Of a stretch of DNA of 64,000 bases, positions 9,578 through 17,536 are shown in pieces. This stretch comes from Pectinatus cerevisiiphilus (GTDB lineage: Bacteria > Bacillota > Negativicutes > Selenomonadales > Selenomonadaceae), in contig NZ_SMAA01000003.1 in assembly GCF_004341685.1 (NCBI RefSeq), forward strand, positions 62,001 through 126,000, written 5' to 3'. How positions within the stretch are numbered: the stretch's first letter is position 1; every line of letters begins with the position of its first letter. A model generated the notes under the pieces. The model had not been told where the DNA came from, ran no database searches, and was given only the letters and a program-made list of their open reading frames with translations. Made by a program: the position numbers and the translations under genes.

Positions 9578-9645
9578 AAAAAGAAGTTTGGATAGTACAA
9601 TATATATTATATGTGTGTGGGAAATTTATTGAGGAGTGAATCAGT

Positions 9646-10245
9646 ATGAGAAGGGTAAGCCATGAGTGGCAGAAGTATTTACAAAAAGGGTTTATAGATA
9701 AAAAATATTGGGATGGTTTTAAAGAAAATGCACAGGCAGCTTCAGTAGAATTAAAAGAAGTAAAAAGCTATGAAGACGCTATTCCCGTAATAGAAGGCAT
9801 AATCGAAGACGTGAAAGCTTCTAGTATAGCAGCAGTAGGCGGCGATGAATCAGAAAAGCTCAACAATATCTATAAGAATCTGGAACAAAATTGTAAAGTG
9901 TATACAGATAAATTTGATATTGCCAAAAATGCACCTACTGTTGACATTGGTATTTCCGTTGCTGAATTTGGCGTTAGCGAAACGGGAAGCGTATGTGTTG
10001 ATAATTATTCTTATGAAGCAAGAGTGACGACTATGCTGCCACCGATTAATATTGTGTTTATGAACAAAAATAATGTAGTGAATACTATGACAGATGCTTT
10101 TGCAATACTGGAAAATGTTTTTGATAAGGGTTACACGGGGTTTGTTACAGGCCCAAGCCGTACCTCTGATATAGAAAGAGTTTTAACCTTAGGAGTACAT
10201 GGACCGAGCAGATTAATACTGTTTGCAGTGGATGGGATGGAGTGA
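9646..10245 (+). CDS. lutC: LUD-domain lactate utilisation protein (LutC-like)
   Basis: A 199-residue LUD (YkgG/LutC) domain protein. Strong ribosome site GAGGAGTGA upstream of ATG 9646. Typical features are GVSVAEFG-like GISVAEFGVSETGSV, a TTMLPP motif and the terminal GVHGPSRLILF that marks the family. In Bacillus subtilis LutABC together oxidise L-lactate to pyruvate. Here it precedes a fused LutB-LutA gene by 5 bp, so the full set is present in one unit. A 68-bp gap separates it from lctD, so it may be transcribed from the same promoter. Confidence 0.88.
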   Translation: MRRVSHEWQKYLQKGFIDKKYWDGFKENAQAASVELKEVKSYEDAIPVIEGIIEDVKASSIAAVGGDESEKLNNIYKNLEQNCKVYTDKFDIAKNAPTVDIGISVAEFGVSETGSVCVDNYSYEARVTTMLPPINIVFMNKNNVVNTMTDAFAILENVFDKGYTGFVTGPSRTSDIERVLTLGVHGPSRLILFAVDGME

Positions 10246-10250
10246 TAAAA

Positions 10251-12419
10251 ATGGCAAACCGGAATATAAAAGTTGAAATTAAAGAAAAATTACATGATGG
10301 AACTCTGCGCAGCAATCTGGAAAGATTCTCGGAACAATATCCTACGGCTAGAGCTAAAGCGTATGCTAATGTTGAAAGCATTGAAGCTTTGCGTGACGAT
10401 CTCAAAGATATGAAGAGCTATGCTGTAGCTCATATTGAAGAATTAGCCGATGAATTCCAAGCTTCTTTGGAAAAAAGAGGGGCTAAAGTTTTTCGGGCTA
10501 AAGATGGAGATCAACTCAAGCAGCAATTGATGGAAATATGCCGGGAAAATGGCGTGCATAATATTGTTAAATCGAAGTCAATGGCTACGGAAGAAATAAA
10601 ACTAAATGATTACTTGGAACAACAGGGATTGCACGTAAAAGAAACAGACTTAGGCGAATGGATGCTTTCTGTTGCAGGACAACATCCTTCGCATATGGTA
10701 ATGCCAGCAATCCATTTAAATAGAAAACAATGTGCTAAATTCTTCTCGGATGAACTTAAAGAAGATATTCCTAGTGATATTCCTTTTATGGTTCAGACGG
10801 CTAGACGAGTAATGCGTGAAGAATTTTTAAAGGCAGATATGGGTATATCAGGAGCCAATTTTGGTATAGCTGAAAATGGGGCAATTGGCCTTGTAACAAA
10901 TGAAGGTAATGCACGTATAGTTACAACATTGCCACCAGTACATGTTATTATAATTGGTTATGAAAAACTCATACCAAAAGTAAGTGACGCTTCAAAAATA
11001 ATGCGGCTTTTACCACGTAATGGTACCTGCCAGCGTATGGTAAGCTATTTGACATTGATTGATGGCCCTACACCGATAATCCATGAAAAAAATGGTAAAA
11101 TGGTGGAAGAAAATAAAAAAGTTTATGCTATTTTACTTGATAATGGGCGCTTAAAGGCAGCACATGATCCAGTTATGAAAGAAGTTTATCAATGCGTACG
11201 GTGTGCATCATGTCTTAATGTTTGTCCTATATGGTCAACTGTAGGCGGAAATGTATACGGACATATTTATTCTGGTGGTATAGGTGCGATTTTGACAGGT
11301 CTGTTGAACAGCCTTGATGATTTTGCCCAATTTAGTGATTTGTGTATAGGCTGTCGTCGTTGCACGACTGTCTGTCCTGGTAAAATAAACATCCCGGATC
11401 TTATTCAGGAACTGCGTAATAGACGGGTTGCCCAAAAAGGTTTATCCCTGCCAGAAAAATTGATATTCCAAAAGATTATGACAAATCGTAAACTTTTCCA
11501 TACTTTGTTGCGGACTGCTTCGATAGGGCAGAAACCTGTGAAGTCAGGTAAATTCATCCGTAACCTGCCATTGTTCTTTGCTAAAATGACAGAAGGACGT
11601 AGTTTACCAACAATAGCGGATAAGCCTTTCCGCGATAGAACAAATGACTTATTTAAGCATAATCCTGCTTCTCCTAAAATGAAGGTAGCTTTCTTCAGTG
11701 GTTGTAATCTTGACTTTGTATTCCCTCAGACGGGCGAATCTGTAGTTAAAGTATTACAAGATATTGGTGCTGAAGTGGTTTATCCGCAGGATCAGAACTG
11801 TTGTGGTAAACCGGTTATAGGAGCGGGCGATCTTGACACCGCACGCAAATTAGCCAAGAAAAATATAGAAGCACTGGAAAGCGCAAATGCCGACTATATA
11901 ATAGCTGCTTGCCCAACTTGTGCAGAAACTTTGGAAAAGACATATAAAGAACTGTTTGTGCATGATCCGGCATGGTTGAAACGTGCTGATAATTTGAGCA
12001 AGAAGATAAGAGAATTTACGTCCTTTGTAGAACAAGCATACGAAAAAGATAAGCGTTTGAAAGTTACGCATGGTAAAGAAAAAATAACTTATCATGATTC
12101 GTGCCATATGAGACGTAGTCTTGGTATTTACAAAGAACCGCGGAAACTTCTTGAATCTGCAGCTGGGTATGATTATGTAGAAATGAATGGCGCAGATCAA
12201 TGCTGCGGCATGGCTGGATCTTTCGGTATGAAATATGCAGACCTGTCCGTTCAACTACTCAATCGGAAGCTTCATAACATCAAGGAAAGCGGTGCCCAAA
12301 CTATTGCGGTCGCTTGTCCGGCTTGTATGATGCAGATTGGTGGTGGCCTTGATAAGAATGCCCCTGAGATAAAGATAAAGCATATAGCTGATGTTTTGGC
12401 AGAAAATCTTTCTGACTAA
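10251..12419 (+). CDS. Fused LutB-LutA iron-sulfur lactate oxidation protein
   Basis: A 722-residue protein combining two usually separate subunits. Residues about 60-290 are a LUD domain (GISGANFGIAENGAIGL, TTLPPVHV). About 310-400 hold two 4Fe-4S motifs, CVRCASCLNVCP and CIGCRRCTTVCP, as in LutB. The C-terminal ~240 residues carry two CCG-type cysteine-rich domains (FFSGCNLDF, NCCGKP, AACPTCAETL, DSCHMRRSLG, QCCGMAGSFG, VACPACMMQ), as in LutA/GlpC/HdrB. I chose ATG 10251 because GGAG lies 8 nt before it; a GTG at 10242 overlaps that site. With LutC it should form a membrane-independent L-lactate oxidising iron-sulfur complex whose electron acceptor is unknown. Confidence 0.9.
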   Translation: MANRNIKVEIKEKLHDGTLRSNLERFSEQYPTARAKAYANVESIEALRDDLKDMKSYAVAHIEELADEFQASLEKRGAKVFRAKDGDQLKQQLMEICRENGVHNIVKSKSMATEEIKLNDYLEQQGLHVKETDLGEWMLSVAGQHPSHMVMPAIHLNRKQCAKFFSDELKEDIPSDIPFMVQTARRVMREEFLKADMGISGANFGIAENGAIGLVTNEGNARIVTTLPPVHVIIIGYEKLIPKVSDASKIMRLLPRNGTCQRMVSYLTLIDGPTPIIHEKNGKMVEENKKVYAILLDNGRLKAAHDPVMKEVYQCVRCASCLNVCPIWSTVGGNVYGHIYSGGIGAILTGLLNSLDDFAQFSDLCIGCRRCTTVCPGKINIPDLIQELRNRRVAQKGLSLPEKLIFQKIMTNRKLFHTLLRTASIGQKPVKSGKFIRNLPLFFAKMTEGRSLPTIADKPFRDRTNDLFKHNPASPKMKVAFFSGCNLDFVFPQTGESVVKVLQDIGAEVVYPQDQNCCGKPVIGAGDLDTARKLAKKNIEALESANADYIIAACPTCAETLEKTYKELFVHDPAWLKRADNLSKKIREFTSFVEQAYEKDKRLKVTHGKEKITYHDSCHMRRSLGIYKEPRKLLESAAGYDYVEMNGADQCCGMAGSFGMKYADLSVQLLNRKLHNIKESGAQTIAVACPACMMQIGGGLDKNAPEIKIKHIADVLAENLSD

Positions 12420-12692
12420 GGTTTCCCACTCAACATTTTTAATATAGAAAGCCGTATGATGGGTTTATGGTATTACGTCACAAATACCGTAAGCTTATCG
12501 TACGGCTTATTTTGATTTATTAAAAACTAAATATCAATAAATGCTCTAGCTTATGTGTTTGTCTTGATACTTACGGTACATACTACATGAAATTTTCCCG
12601 AAAAATTTTATATATTCGTATTTTATTTATTGTGACGCTATAGAAAAAGCATATATTTTGTGGTTGAGTGATTTAAAATATTTATTCTATAC
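12420..12692. other. Spacer between lactate and copper clusters
   Basis: Non-coding and AT-rich. It contains the nested inverted repeat at 12451-12506, which probably ends the lactate transcript. I see nothing else up to the csoR promoter. Confidence 0.5.
12451..12506 (+). terminator. Nested inverted repeat, probable terminator of the lactate operon
   Basis: Outer arms GCCGTATGAT (12451-12460) and ATCGTACGGC (12497-12506) pair with one wobble. Inside them TATGGTATT pairs with AATACCGTA, giving a long interrupted stem. TTATTTTGATTT follows, a weak T-tract, so it should work for plus-strand transcription. Confidence 0.65.
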
Positions 12693-12721
12693 TTGACAAG
12701 TAATAAATAAAGTCGTATATT
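12693..12721 (+). promoter_or_regulatory. Consensus sigma-A promoter of csoR-copA
   Basis: TTGACA (12693-12698), a 17-bp spacer and TATATT (12716-12721). Predicted transcription start is near 12728, inside the CsoR operator, so repressor binding would block initiation. Confidence 0.85.
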
Positions 12722-12726
12722 AATTT

Positions 12727-12745
12727 TATACCCCATAGGGGTATA
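12727..12745. promoter_or_regulatory. CsoR operator
   Basis: The palindrome TATACCCC-ATA-GGGGTATA matches the known GC-tract operator class of CsoR repressors. It covers the predicted start site and touches the ribosome binding site AGGAGG (12745-12750) of csoR. Confidence 0.88.
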
Positions 12746-12757
12746 GGAGGCGATGAA

Positions 12758-13072
12758 ATGGTCTGCCAATGCAATAACAAAAACAATGGCAATATAAAAT
12801 ACAAAAAAAGAGATGCTGAAGAAAAGAAAAATTTGATTACGCGGCTGAGCCGAATTGAAGGACAAGTCAGAGGCCTTAGAGCCATGGTGGATGATGATCG
12901 ATACTGCGTTGATATATTGATACAGGTTTCAGCAGTTCAATCGGCTTTGAATAGTTTTAATAAAGAGCTTTTAGCAAGACATATAAAGACGTGCGTGGTG
13001 GAAGATATAAAAAAAGGAAATGATGAAGCCATCAATGAGCTTTGCGAACTTTTGAAAAAACAAATGAAGTAG
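12758..13072 (+). CDS. csoR: CsoR-family copper-sensing repressor
   Basis: A 104-residue, all-helical DUF156 protein. ATG 12758 sits 7 nt after a perfect AGGAGG. The copper-binding Cys-His-Cys set of CsoR is visible: Cys in RYCVDIL, then His and Cys in RHIKTC (HxxxC). LSRIEGQVRGLRAMV is the family's helix-1 signature. Cu(I) binding releases it from DNA and derepresses copA. A Cys/Asn-rich N-terminal tail (VCQCNNKNNG) precedes the core. It lies directly before copA and behind a matching operator, so autoregulation is likely. Confidence 0.93.
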   Translation: MVCQCNNKNNGNIKYKKRDAEEKKNLITRLSRIEGQVRGLRAMVDDDRYCVDILIQVSAVQSALNSFNKELLARHIKTCVVEDIKKGNDEAINELCELLKKQMK

Positions 13073-13081
13073 GTGGAAAAA

Positions 13082-15649
13082 TTGAAAGAAAAGTTTGCAG
13101 TAACTGGTATGACATGTTCTGCGTGTTCATCACATGTCGAAAAAAGTGTGGCAAAAGTGGCAGGGGTATCTGCTGTGAGTGTCAATTTATTGACCAACAG
13201 TATGCAAGTTGATTTTGATGATAAAAGTACAGATTCAGCTAAAATAATAGCCGCTGTTGAAGATGCCGGATATGGGGCTTTTGTGTATGGCAAAGAAAAA
13301 AAGCAACAAATTCCGTCAGCGAAGACGGCTATTGCCAATATGAAAAAACGTCTTATTATCTCAGTAGTTTTTTTACTGCCCTTGTTGTACTTATCTATGG
13401 GACATATGATGTACGAAGCTTTTTCGTGGAAGATGCCAGTTTTTATGATGGCTTATTTTTGGGGGAATGCTAGTGCGCATGCTTTTGCGTTCACACAGCT
13501 TCTCCTTTTAGTACCGATCATACTGGCCAATCAAAATTATTTTAAAAATGGTTTCAAAACACTTTTTAAAGGCAACCCTAATATGGATAGCTTGATTGCA
13601 ATAGGCGCCGGGGCAGCAATTGTATATGGTATATTTGCCATTTATCGTATAGGTTATGGTTTGGGGTATGGCAATATAGCGCTCGTCAACCAATACCGCT
13701 TAAATCTTTATTTTGAGTCTGCTGGTATGATTCTCACATTGATAACCGTAGGCAAATTTCTTGAAGCAAGATCAAAAGGCAAAACCAGTGAAGCCATTAC
13801 TAAGTTAATGCAGCTAGCACCAAAAACTGTAACAGTCATAAGAGATGGTAAAGAAAAAGTTATTGATGCTGCGCAAATGCTTGTTGGTGATGTTTTTATC
13901 ATTAAACCGGGAGAAGCGGCTGCCGTTGATGGTATAGTCCTTGAAGGAAAATCTTTTTTTGATGAGTCGGCAATAACGGGTGAAAGCGTGCCGGCTGCAA
14001 AAGAAAAAGGGGATAAACTGGTTTCGGCATCAATTAATAAAACAGGATTAATAAAGGCTAAGGCAGTGAAAGTCGGTGAAGATACCACCCTTGCCCAAAT
14101 CATAAAATTGGTTGAAGAAGCTTCCTCAAGCAAGGCCCCTATTGCTAAACTGGCTGATAAGATAGCAGGGGTTTTTGTACCGGTGGTAATAGGGATAGCG
14201 GTGCTTACTGCTATTTTCTGGTTAGGTATGGGATATGAAGCCGAGTTTGCGATATCAACCGCAATAGCCGTTTTGGTCATTTCTTGCCCTTGTGCATTAG
14301 GATTGGCAACACCAGTGGCAATTATGACGGGAACAGGAAGAGGCGCGCAATACGGCATCTTGATAAAATCAGGAGAAGCATTGCAGACCGCGCATAAGAT
14401 CGATACCATAGTCTTAGATAAGACGGGAACAATAACACAGGGCAAGCCTAAGGTGACTGATATAATATGTGCTGACGGCATCACGGAAGGCAGCTTGTTG
14501 GCGATTGCGGGTTCCATCGAAAAAGGCAGCGAACATCCTTTGGCAGAAGCAGTAGTAAATAAATGTTCGCAGGAAAATATTGCTCTAACACAAGTGACTG
14601 ATTCTATGGCACATTTTGGCCGTGGAACGGAAGGTTTTCTGGATGGGCATAAGTATTATGCAGGTAATGAAAAACTGTTGCAGGAATGCCATATTGCTTT
14701 TAACGGTAAATTGTATGATGATGCTTGTAATCTGGCAAAACAAGGAAAGACGCCATTAATATTTGCTGATGAGAAAAAGATTTTAGGAATAATAGCTGTA
14801 GCTGATACGATAAAAGAAACTAGCAAGCAGGCAGTGCAAGAATTGAAAGAGTATGGAATTAATGTAGTTATGCTGACAGGTGATAGTGAAGCTGCGGCAC
14901 AGGCTATTGGTCGGCAAGCTGGAATAGAAAATGTGATAGCAGGTGTGCTGCCAGCGCAAAAAGAAGAACAGGTGAGCAGCTTAAAACAAAAAGGACATGT
15001 GGTAGCTATGGTAGGCGACGGTATAAATGATGCTCCTGCCTTGGCAGCTGCCGATGTGGGGATTGCGATTGGTGCAGGTACTGATGTGGCAATTGACAGC
15101 GCAGATATTGTCCTGATGAAAAGCGACTTACTGGATGCAGCAAAAGCTATCAAGCTCAGTAAGGCAGTAATACTTAATATAAAAGAAAATTTATTTTGGG
15201 CATTTTTCTATAACATTATCGGGATTCCATTGGCTGCAGGTGCCTTATACTTAACATGGGGCATAAAATTGAATCCAATGTTCGCGGCAGCGGCCATGAG
15301 CTTGAGTAGTGTCTGTGTTGTTACTAATGCCTTGCGTTTGAAAAGACTGCGGCTGGGAGATTCTAATCCTGATAGAAAAGATGAACCTATGCCAATTTCT
15401 AATATAGATAGTAAAGAAGAAAAAGGAGAAAACAAAATGAAGACAACAACTATTATGATTGAAGGAATGAGTTGCGGCCATTGTACCAGCAGAGTAGAAA
15501 AGGCATTGCGCCAGGTAAATGGGGTAGATTCTGTCAAAGTAAGCTTAGATGATAAGAATGCTGTCGTTTCCGCTGGAGAAAATGTAACGGCAAATGCTTT
15601 AAAAGATGCTGTTGTAAACGCGGGATATGATGTAGTAGGACTCAAATAA
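13082..15649 (+). CDS. copA: Copper-exporting P1B-type ATPase with HMA domains at both ends
   Basis: A Cu(I) efflux pump of about 855 residues. N-terminal HMA domain with GMTCSAC, then eight membrane segments with the CPC motif (about residue 405 counted from GTG 13073) that selects Cu(I), the actuator motif TGES, the phosphorylation site DKTGT (about 449), SEHPL and GDGINDAPA. TTG 13082 is preferred since AGGTGG ends 5 nt before it; GTG 13073 overlaps that site and the csoR stop. Unusually, after the last membrane helices and a linker there is a second HMA domain with GMSCGHC, resembling the chaperone CopZ. That is separate in many Firmicutes but fused here. Confidence 0.92.
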   Translation: MKEKFAVTGMTCSACSSHVEKSVAKVAGVSAVSVNLLTNSMQVDFDDKSTDSAKIIAAVEDAGYGAFVYGKEKKQQIPSAKTAIANMKKRLIISVVFLLPLLYLSMGHMMYEAFSWKMPVFMMAYFWGNASAHAFAFTQLLLLVPIILANQNYFKNGFKTLFKGNPNMDSLIAIGAGAAIVYGIFAIYRIGYGLGYGNIALVNQYRLNLYFESAGMILTLITVGKFLEARSKGKTSEAITKLMQLAPKTVTVIRDGKEKVIDAAQMLVGDVFIIKPGEAAAVDGIVLEGKSFFDESAITGESVPAAKEKGDKLVSASINKTGLIKAKAVKVGEDTTLAQIIKLVEEASSSKAPIAKLADKIAGVFVPVVIGIAVLTAIFWLGMGYEAEFAISTAIAVLVISCPCALGLATPVAIMTGTGRGAQYGILIKSGEALQTAHKIDTIVLDKTGTITQGKPKVTDIICADGITEGSLLAIAGSIEKGSEHPLAEAVVNKCSQENIALTQVTDSMAHFGRGTEGFLDGHKYYAGNEKLLQECHIAFNGKLYDDACNLAKQGKTPLIFADEKKILGIIAVADTIKETSKQAVQELKEYGINVVMLTGDSEAAAQAIGRQAGIENVIAGVLPAQKEEQVSSLKQKGHVVAMVGDGINDAPALAAADVGIAIGAGTDVAIDSADIVLMKSDLLDAAKAIKLSKAVILNIKENLFWAFFYNIIGIPLAAGALYLTWGIKLNPMFAAAAMSLSSVCVVTNALRLKRLRLGDSNPDRKDEPMPISNIDSKEEKGENKMKTTTIMIEGMSCGHCTSRVEKALRQVNGVDSVKVSLDDKNAVVSAGENVTANALKDAVVNAGYDVVGLK
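15437..15649 (+). CDS. Possible CopZ copper chaperone from an internal start within copA
   Basis: The C-terminal HMA domain of CopA begins at an in-frame ATG preceded by AAGGAG at 15423-15428, 8 nt away, as good a ribosome site as most in the window. Initiation here would give a free 70-residue CopZ-like chaperone with the GMSCGHC metal site. The linker before it (EEKGENK) reads like translated intergenic DNA. Sequence alone cannot show that it is used. Confidence 0.4.
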   Translation: MKTTTIMIEGMSCGHCTSRVEKALRQVNGVDSVKVSLDDKNAVVSAGENVTANALKDAVVNAGYDVVGLK

Positions 15650-15697
15650 TTTTGCTGAAATGAACTGAAAAGCAGAAGCCGTGAGGTTATTACTTAT

Positions 15698-15757
15698 ACG
15701 CGAAGTGCCCGCCCAAAGTTAGATCAGTAAATCTAACTTTGGGCGGGCACTTCGTGT
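15698..15757. terminator. Very long perfect hairpin between copA and the DUF4867 gene
   Basis: Arms 15701-15724 and 15731-15754 are perfectly complementary over 24 bp and extend to 27 bp with one wobble; the loop is 6 nt. TGTTTTATC follows on the plus side. It separates convergent copA and the pentose operon and probably ends both. It is more GC-rich and much longer than the other terminators here. Confidence 0.75.
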
Positions 15758-15807
15758 TTTATCAGCTTGGTAATCAATATTAAATTAAGGAAAATAGAAA
15801 TCTTAAA

Positions 15808-16428
15808 CTAACATTGGGTGTTTTCACCGATGAGACCAATAAAACCACCGTCTTTATCAATATTACTTTCGGCATGGCCGATAAGCCATTTATTTTCTGC
15901 AAACAACAGTCTGTTTTCACCGTCTAAGGAGGAAGGTTTTTCTGGTAATGGCATATTTGTGCCTTTTGGCAGTACTACGCCGCAGCGAAATTCTTCACCA
16001 TTTTGGCGGCAAGGAGCATAATGGAGGGTTGTAGCATATAATTCCACTGCCGTTCCCTGTGGTACAAAAAACAGTTCAATGTTTTCCGTCTTATAAGTAT
16101 TGTTGCTATAATCGATATCTTGCTGGCGGCCGAGCATTAAAATGAGATCAGTTGCAGCTATATCAATTTCTGAACTGCGATGATATTCAACTGCGTTTAA
16201 TTTATTATTACGACCACTGCAAAAGCCAAATTCAATGTTAAGGCCGCCAAAAACTTCGTTTTGTATTTTTTTAAATAAAGGAAGCATTTCCAGCGCTTTA
16301 TCCGATGCTTCATATACTACACCGTCCTTGATGGCGTCTTTGCCAGCCATTGTTTTTATAAAAGTAGTAGTATCTATTTTTATTATTTTACCATAGTCGT
16401 TAAAAGAATTATCTAATACACTTTTCAT
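15808..16428 (-). CDS. DUF4867 family protein, cupin-like
   Basis: A 206-residue cytoplasmic protein with no signal peptide. I recognise it as the DUF4867 type found in Firmicutes sugar operons. The HRSSEIDIA stretch and the VPQGTAVELYATTLHYAPC segment look like strands of a small beta-barrel, cupin-like fold with His/Glu residues that might bind a metal; that is inference. It starts with ATG 9 bp after the lacI gene stop, with GAGGAAT as ribosome site, so it is co-transcribed with lacI, the porter and xylB. Its role is unknown; a sugar epimerase, mutarotase or sensor role would fit the location. Confidence 0.7.
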   Translation of the reverse strand: MKSVLDNSFNDYGKIIKIDTTTFIKTMAGKDAIKDGVVYEASDKALEMLPLFKKIQNEVFGGLNIEFGFCSGRNNKLNAVEYHRSSEIDIAATDLILMLGRQQDIDYSNNTYKTENIELFFVPQGTAVELYATTLHYAPCRQNGEEFRCGVVLPKGTNMPLPEKPSSLDGENRLLFAENKWLIGHAESNIDKDGGFIGLIGENTQC

Positions 16429-16437
16429 TATTATTCC

Positions 16438-17454
16438 TCACAAATTCTCCAAAATTTTTATTTCATTTTTCATAATATGTTTGCTTTTATCGGGGCTGAT
16501 TCCATTTACCAGATATTCAAAAACAAGCTGCATGGCACGCTGTCCCTGCCGATACGGATGTTGATAAATAACGGCTTTAATAATATGTTTCTTCATCATT
16601 TCTACTGTAGTCGGGACTGTATCAAAAGCCAAAATTGTCAGTTGGTCCTGTTTGTTAAGTGCGAGTACAGCACGACAGGCACCATATACACCTGCTGCTA
16701 CTATGAATAAGACGTTTATTTCCGGATGGTGCATTATCATTTCTTTGGTTTTGTCATATGAACAAATATCATCGTCGTCATTTTCTTGAATGTCTACGAT
16801 TTTAAAATCAGGATTTTTATTGATGTTATATTTGAATCCTTCTAAGCGCTGTCTGTGTCCTAAAACTTTTGATGATCCCATGATAATGCCAATATTGGCC
16901 TTTTCTTTGGTGATCATTTGTAACAATGCCCCAGCGGTTTCGCCACCGTTTACGTAATTTGTCCCTACATAACAGTGCCGGCGTGATTCATCTGCATCAT
17001 TGTTCAAGGTTACAACGAAAACCCCACTGTCAACAAATTCGTTTATTTTGTTTATTATCAAAGGATCATTTATGGGGTTTATTATTAAAGCATTTATTTT
17101 ACCCTTTAATTTAGCAAGAATTTGCAGCTGTGCTTCAGTGCTATAACCGCGAATAGAATGCAGTAAGATATTCAGGCCATAAATTTTGTATTTTTCGGCG
17201 GCTGTTTTAATACCACGAATGACATCATCAAAAAAAGGATTTCCCTTTGCGGGGATTAAGATACCTACAACTGGGTTGTGTTTGCGGGCAGATAATGCCT
17301 TGCCGGCAGGATTAGGTTGATACTCCAGTTTTTTTATCATGTTAAGCACCAGGTTACGCGTTTCTGTTTTTACGTTTCCCCGCTCATTGATGACTCTATC
17401 GACAGTACCTCGCGAAACTCCGCATAAATCTGCGATTTGTTTGATTGTAACCAT
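16438..17454 (-). CDS. LacI-family transcriptional regulator
   Basis: A 338-residue regulator. The N-terminal helix-turn-helix is textbook LacI: IKQIADLCGVSRGTVDRVIN, followed by the hinge NPAGKALSARK. The rest is a periplasmic-binding-like sugar domain of the ribose-binding type (VVGILIPAKGNPFF, NALIINPIND, GGETAGALL, HRQRLEGF). It lies in the minus-strand pentose operon, and two TGTGC-N4-GCACA palindromes sit at the divergent promoters, so it probably represses both arms until a sugar or sugar phosphate binds. The ligand is not evident. An extended -10 and a spaced inverted repeat in front of it suggest extra expression from its own promoter. Confidence 0.88.
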   Translation of the reverse strand: MVTIKQIADLCGVSRGTVDRVINERGNVKTETRNLVLNMIKKLEYQPNPAGKALSARKHNPVVGILIPAKGNPFFDDVIRGIKTAAEKYKIYGLNILLHSIRGYSTEAQLQILAKLKGKINALIINPINDPLIINKINEFVDSGVFVVTLNNDADESRRHCYVGTNYVNGGETAGALLQMITKEKANIGIIMGSSKVLGHRQRLEGFKYNINKNPDFKIVDIQENDDDDICSYDKTKEMIMHHPEINVLFIVAAGVYGACRAVLALNKQDQLTILAFDTVPTTVEMMKKHIIKAVIYQHPYRQGQRAMQLVFEYLVNGISPDKSKHIMKNEIKILENL

Positions 17455-17469
17455 TGAAAGGCCCCCTGC

Positions 17470-17523
17470 GATGCTATATTATTTTAACTAAATTACATTA
17501 ACATTATAGCATCACGGGAATTG
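17470..17523 (-). promoter_or_regulatory. Extended -10 promoter and spaced inverted repeat before lacI
   Basis: On the minus strand TGCTATAAT (TATAAT at 17518-17513) forms an extended -10 for the LacI gene. GATGCTATA (17470-17478) and TATAGCATC (17515-17523) are perfect inverted arms 36 bp apart, one covering the -10. This may be an autoregulatory site of a different type from the TGTGC operators. Confidence 0.4.
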
Positions 17524-17536
17524 AATTATCTATTGT

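Noticed and set aside
13708-14517. 269-residue minus-strand frame opposite copA
   Set aside because: Antisense shadow of the conserved ATPase; low-complexity sequence without domains.
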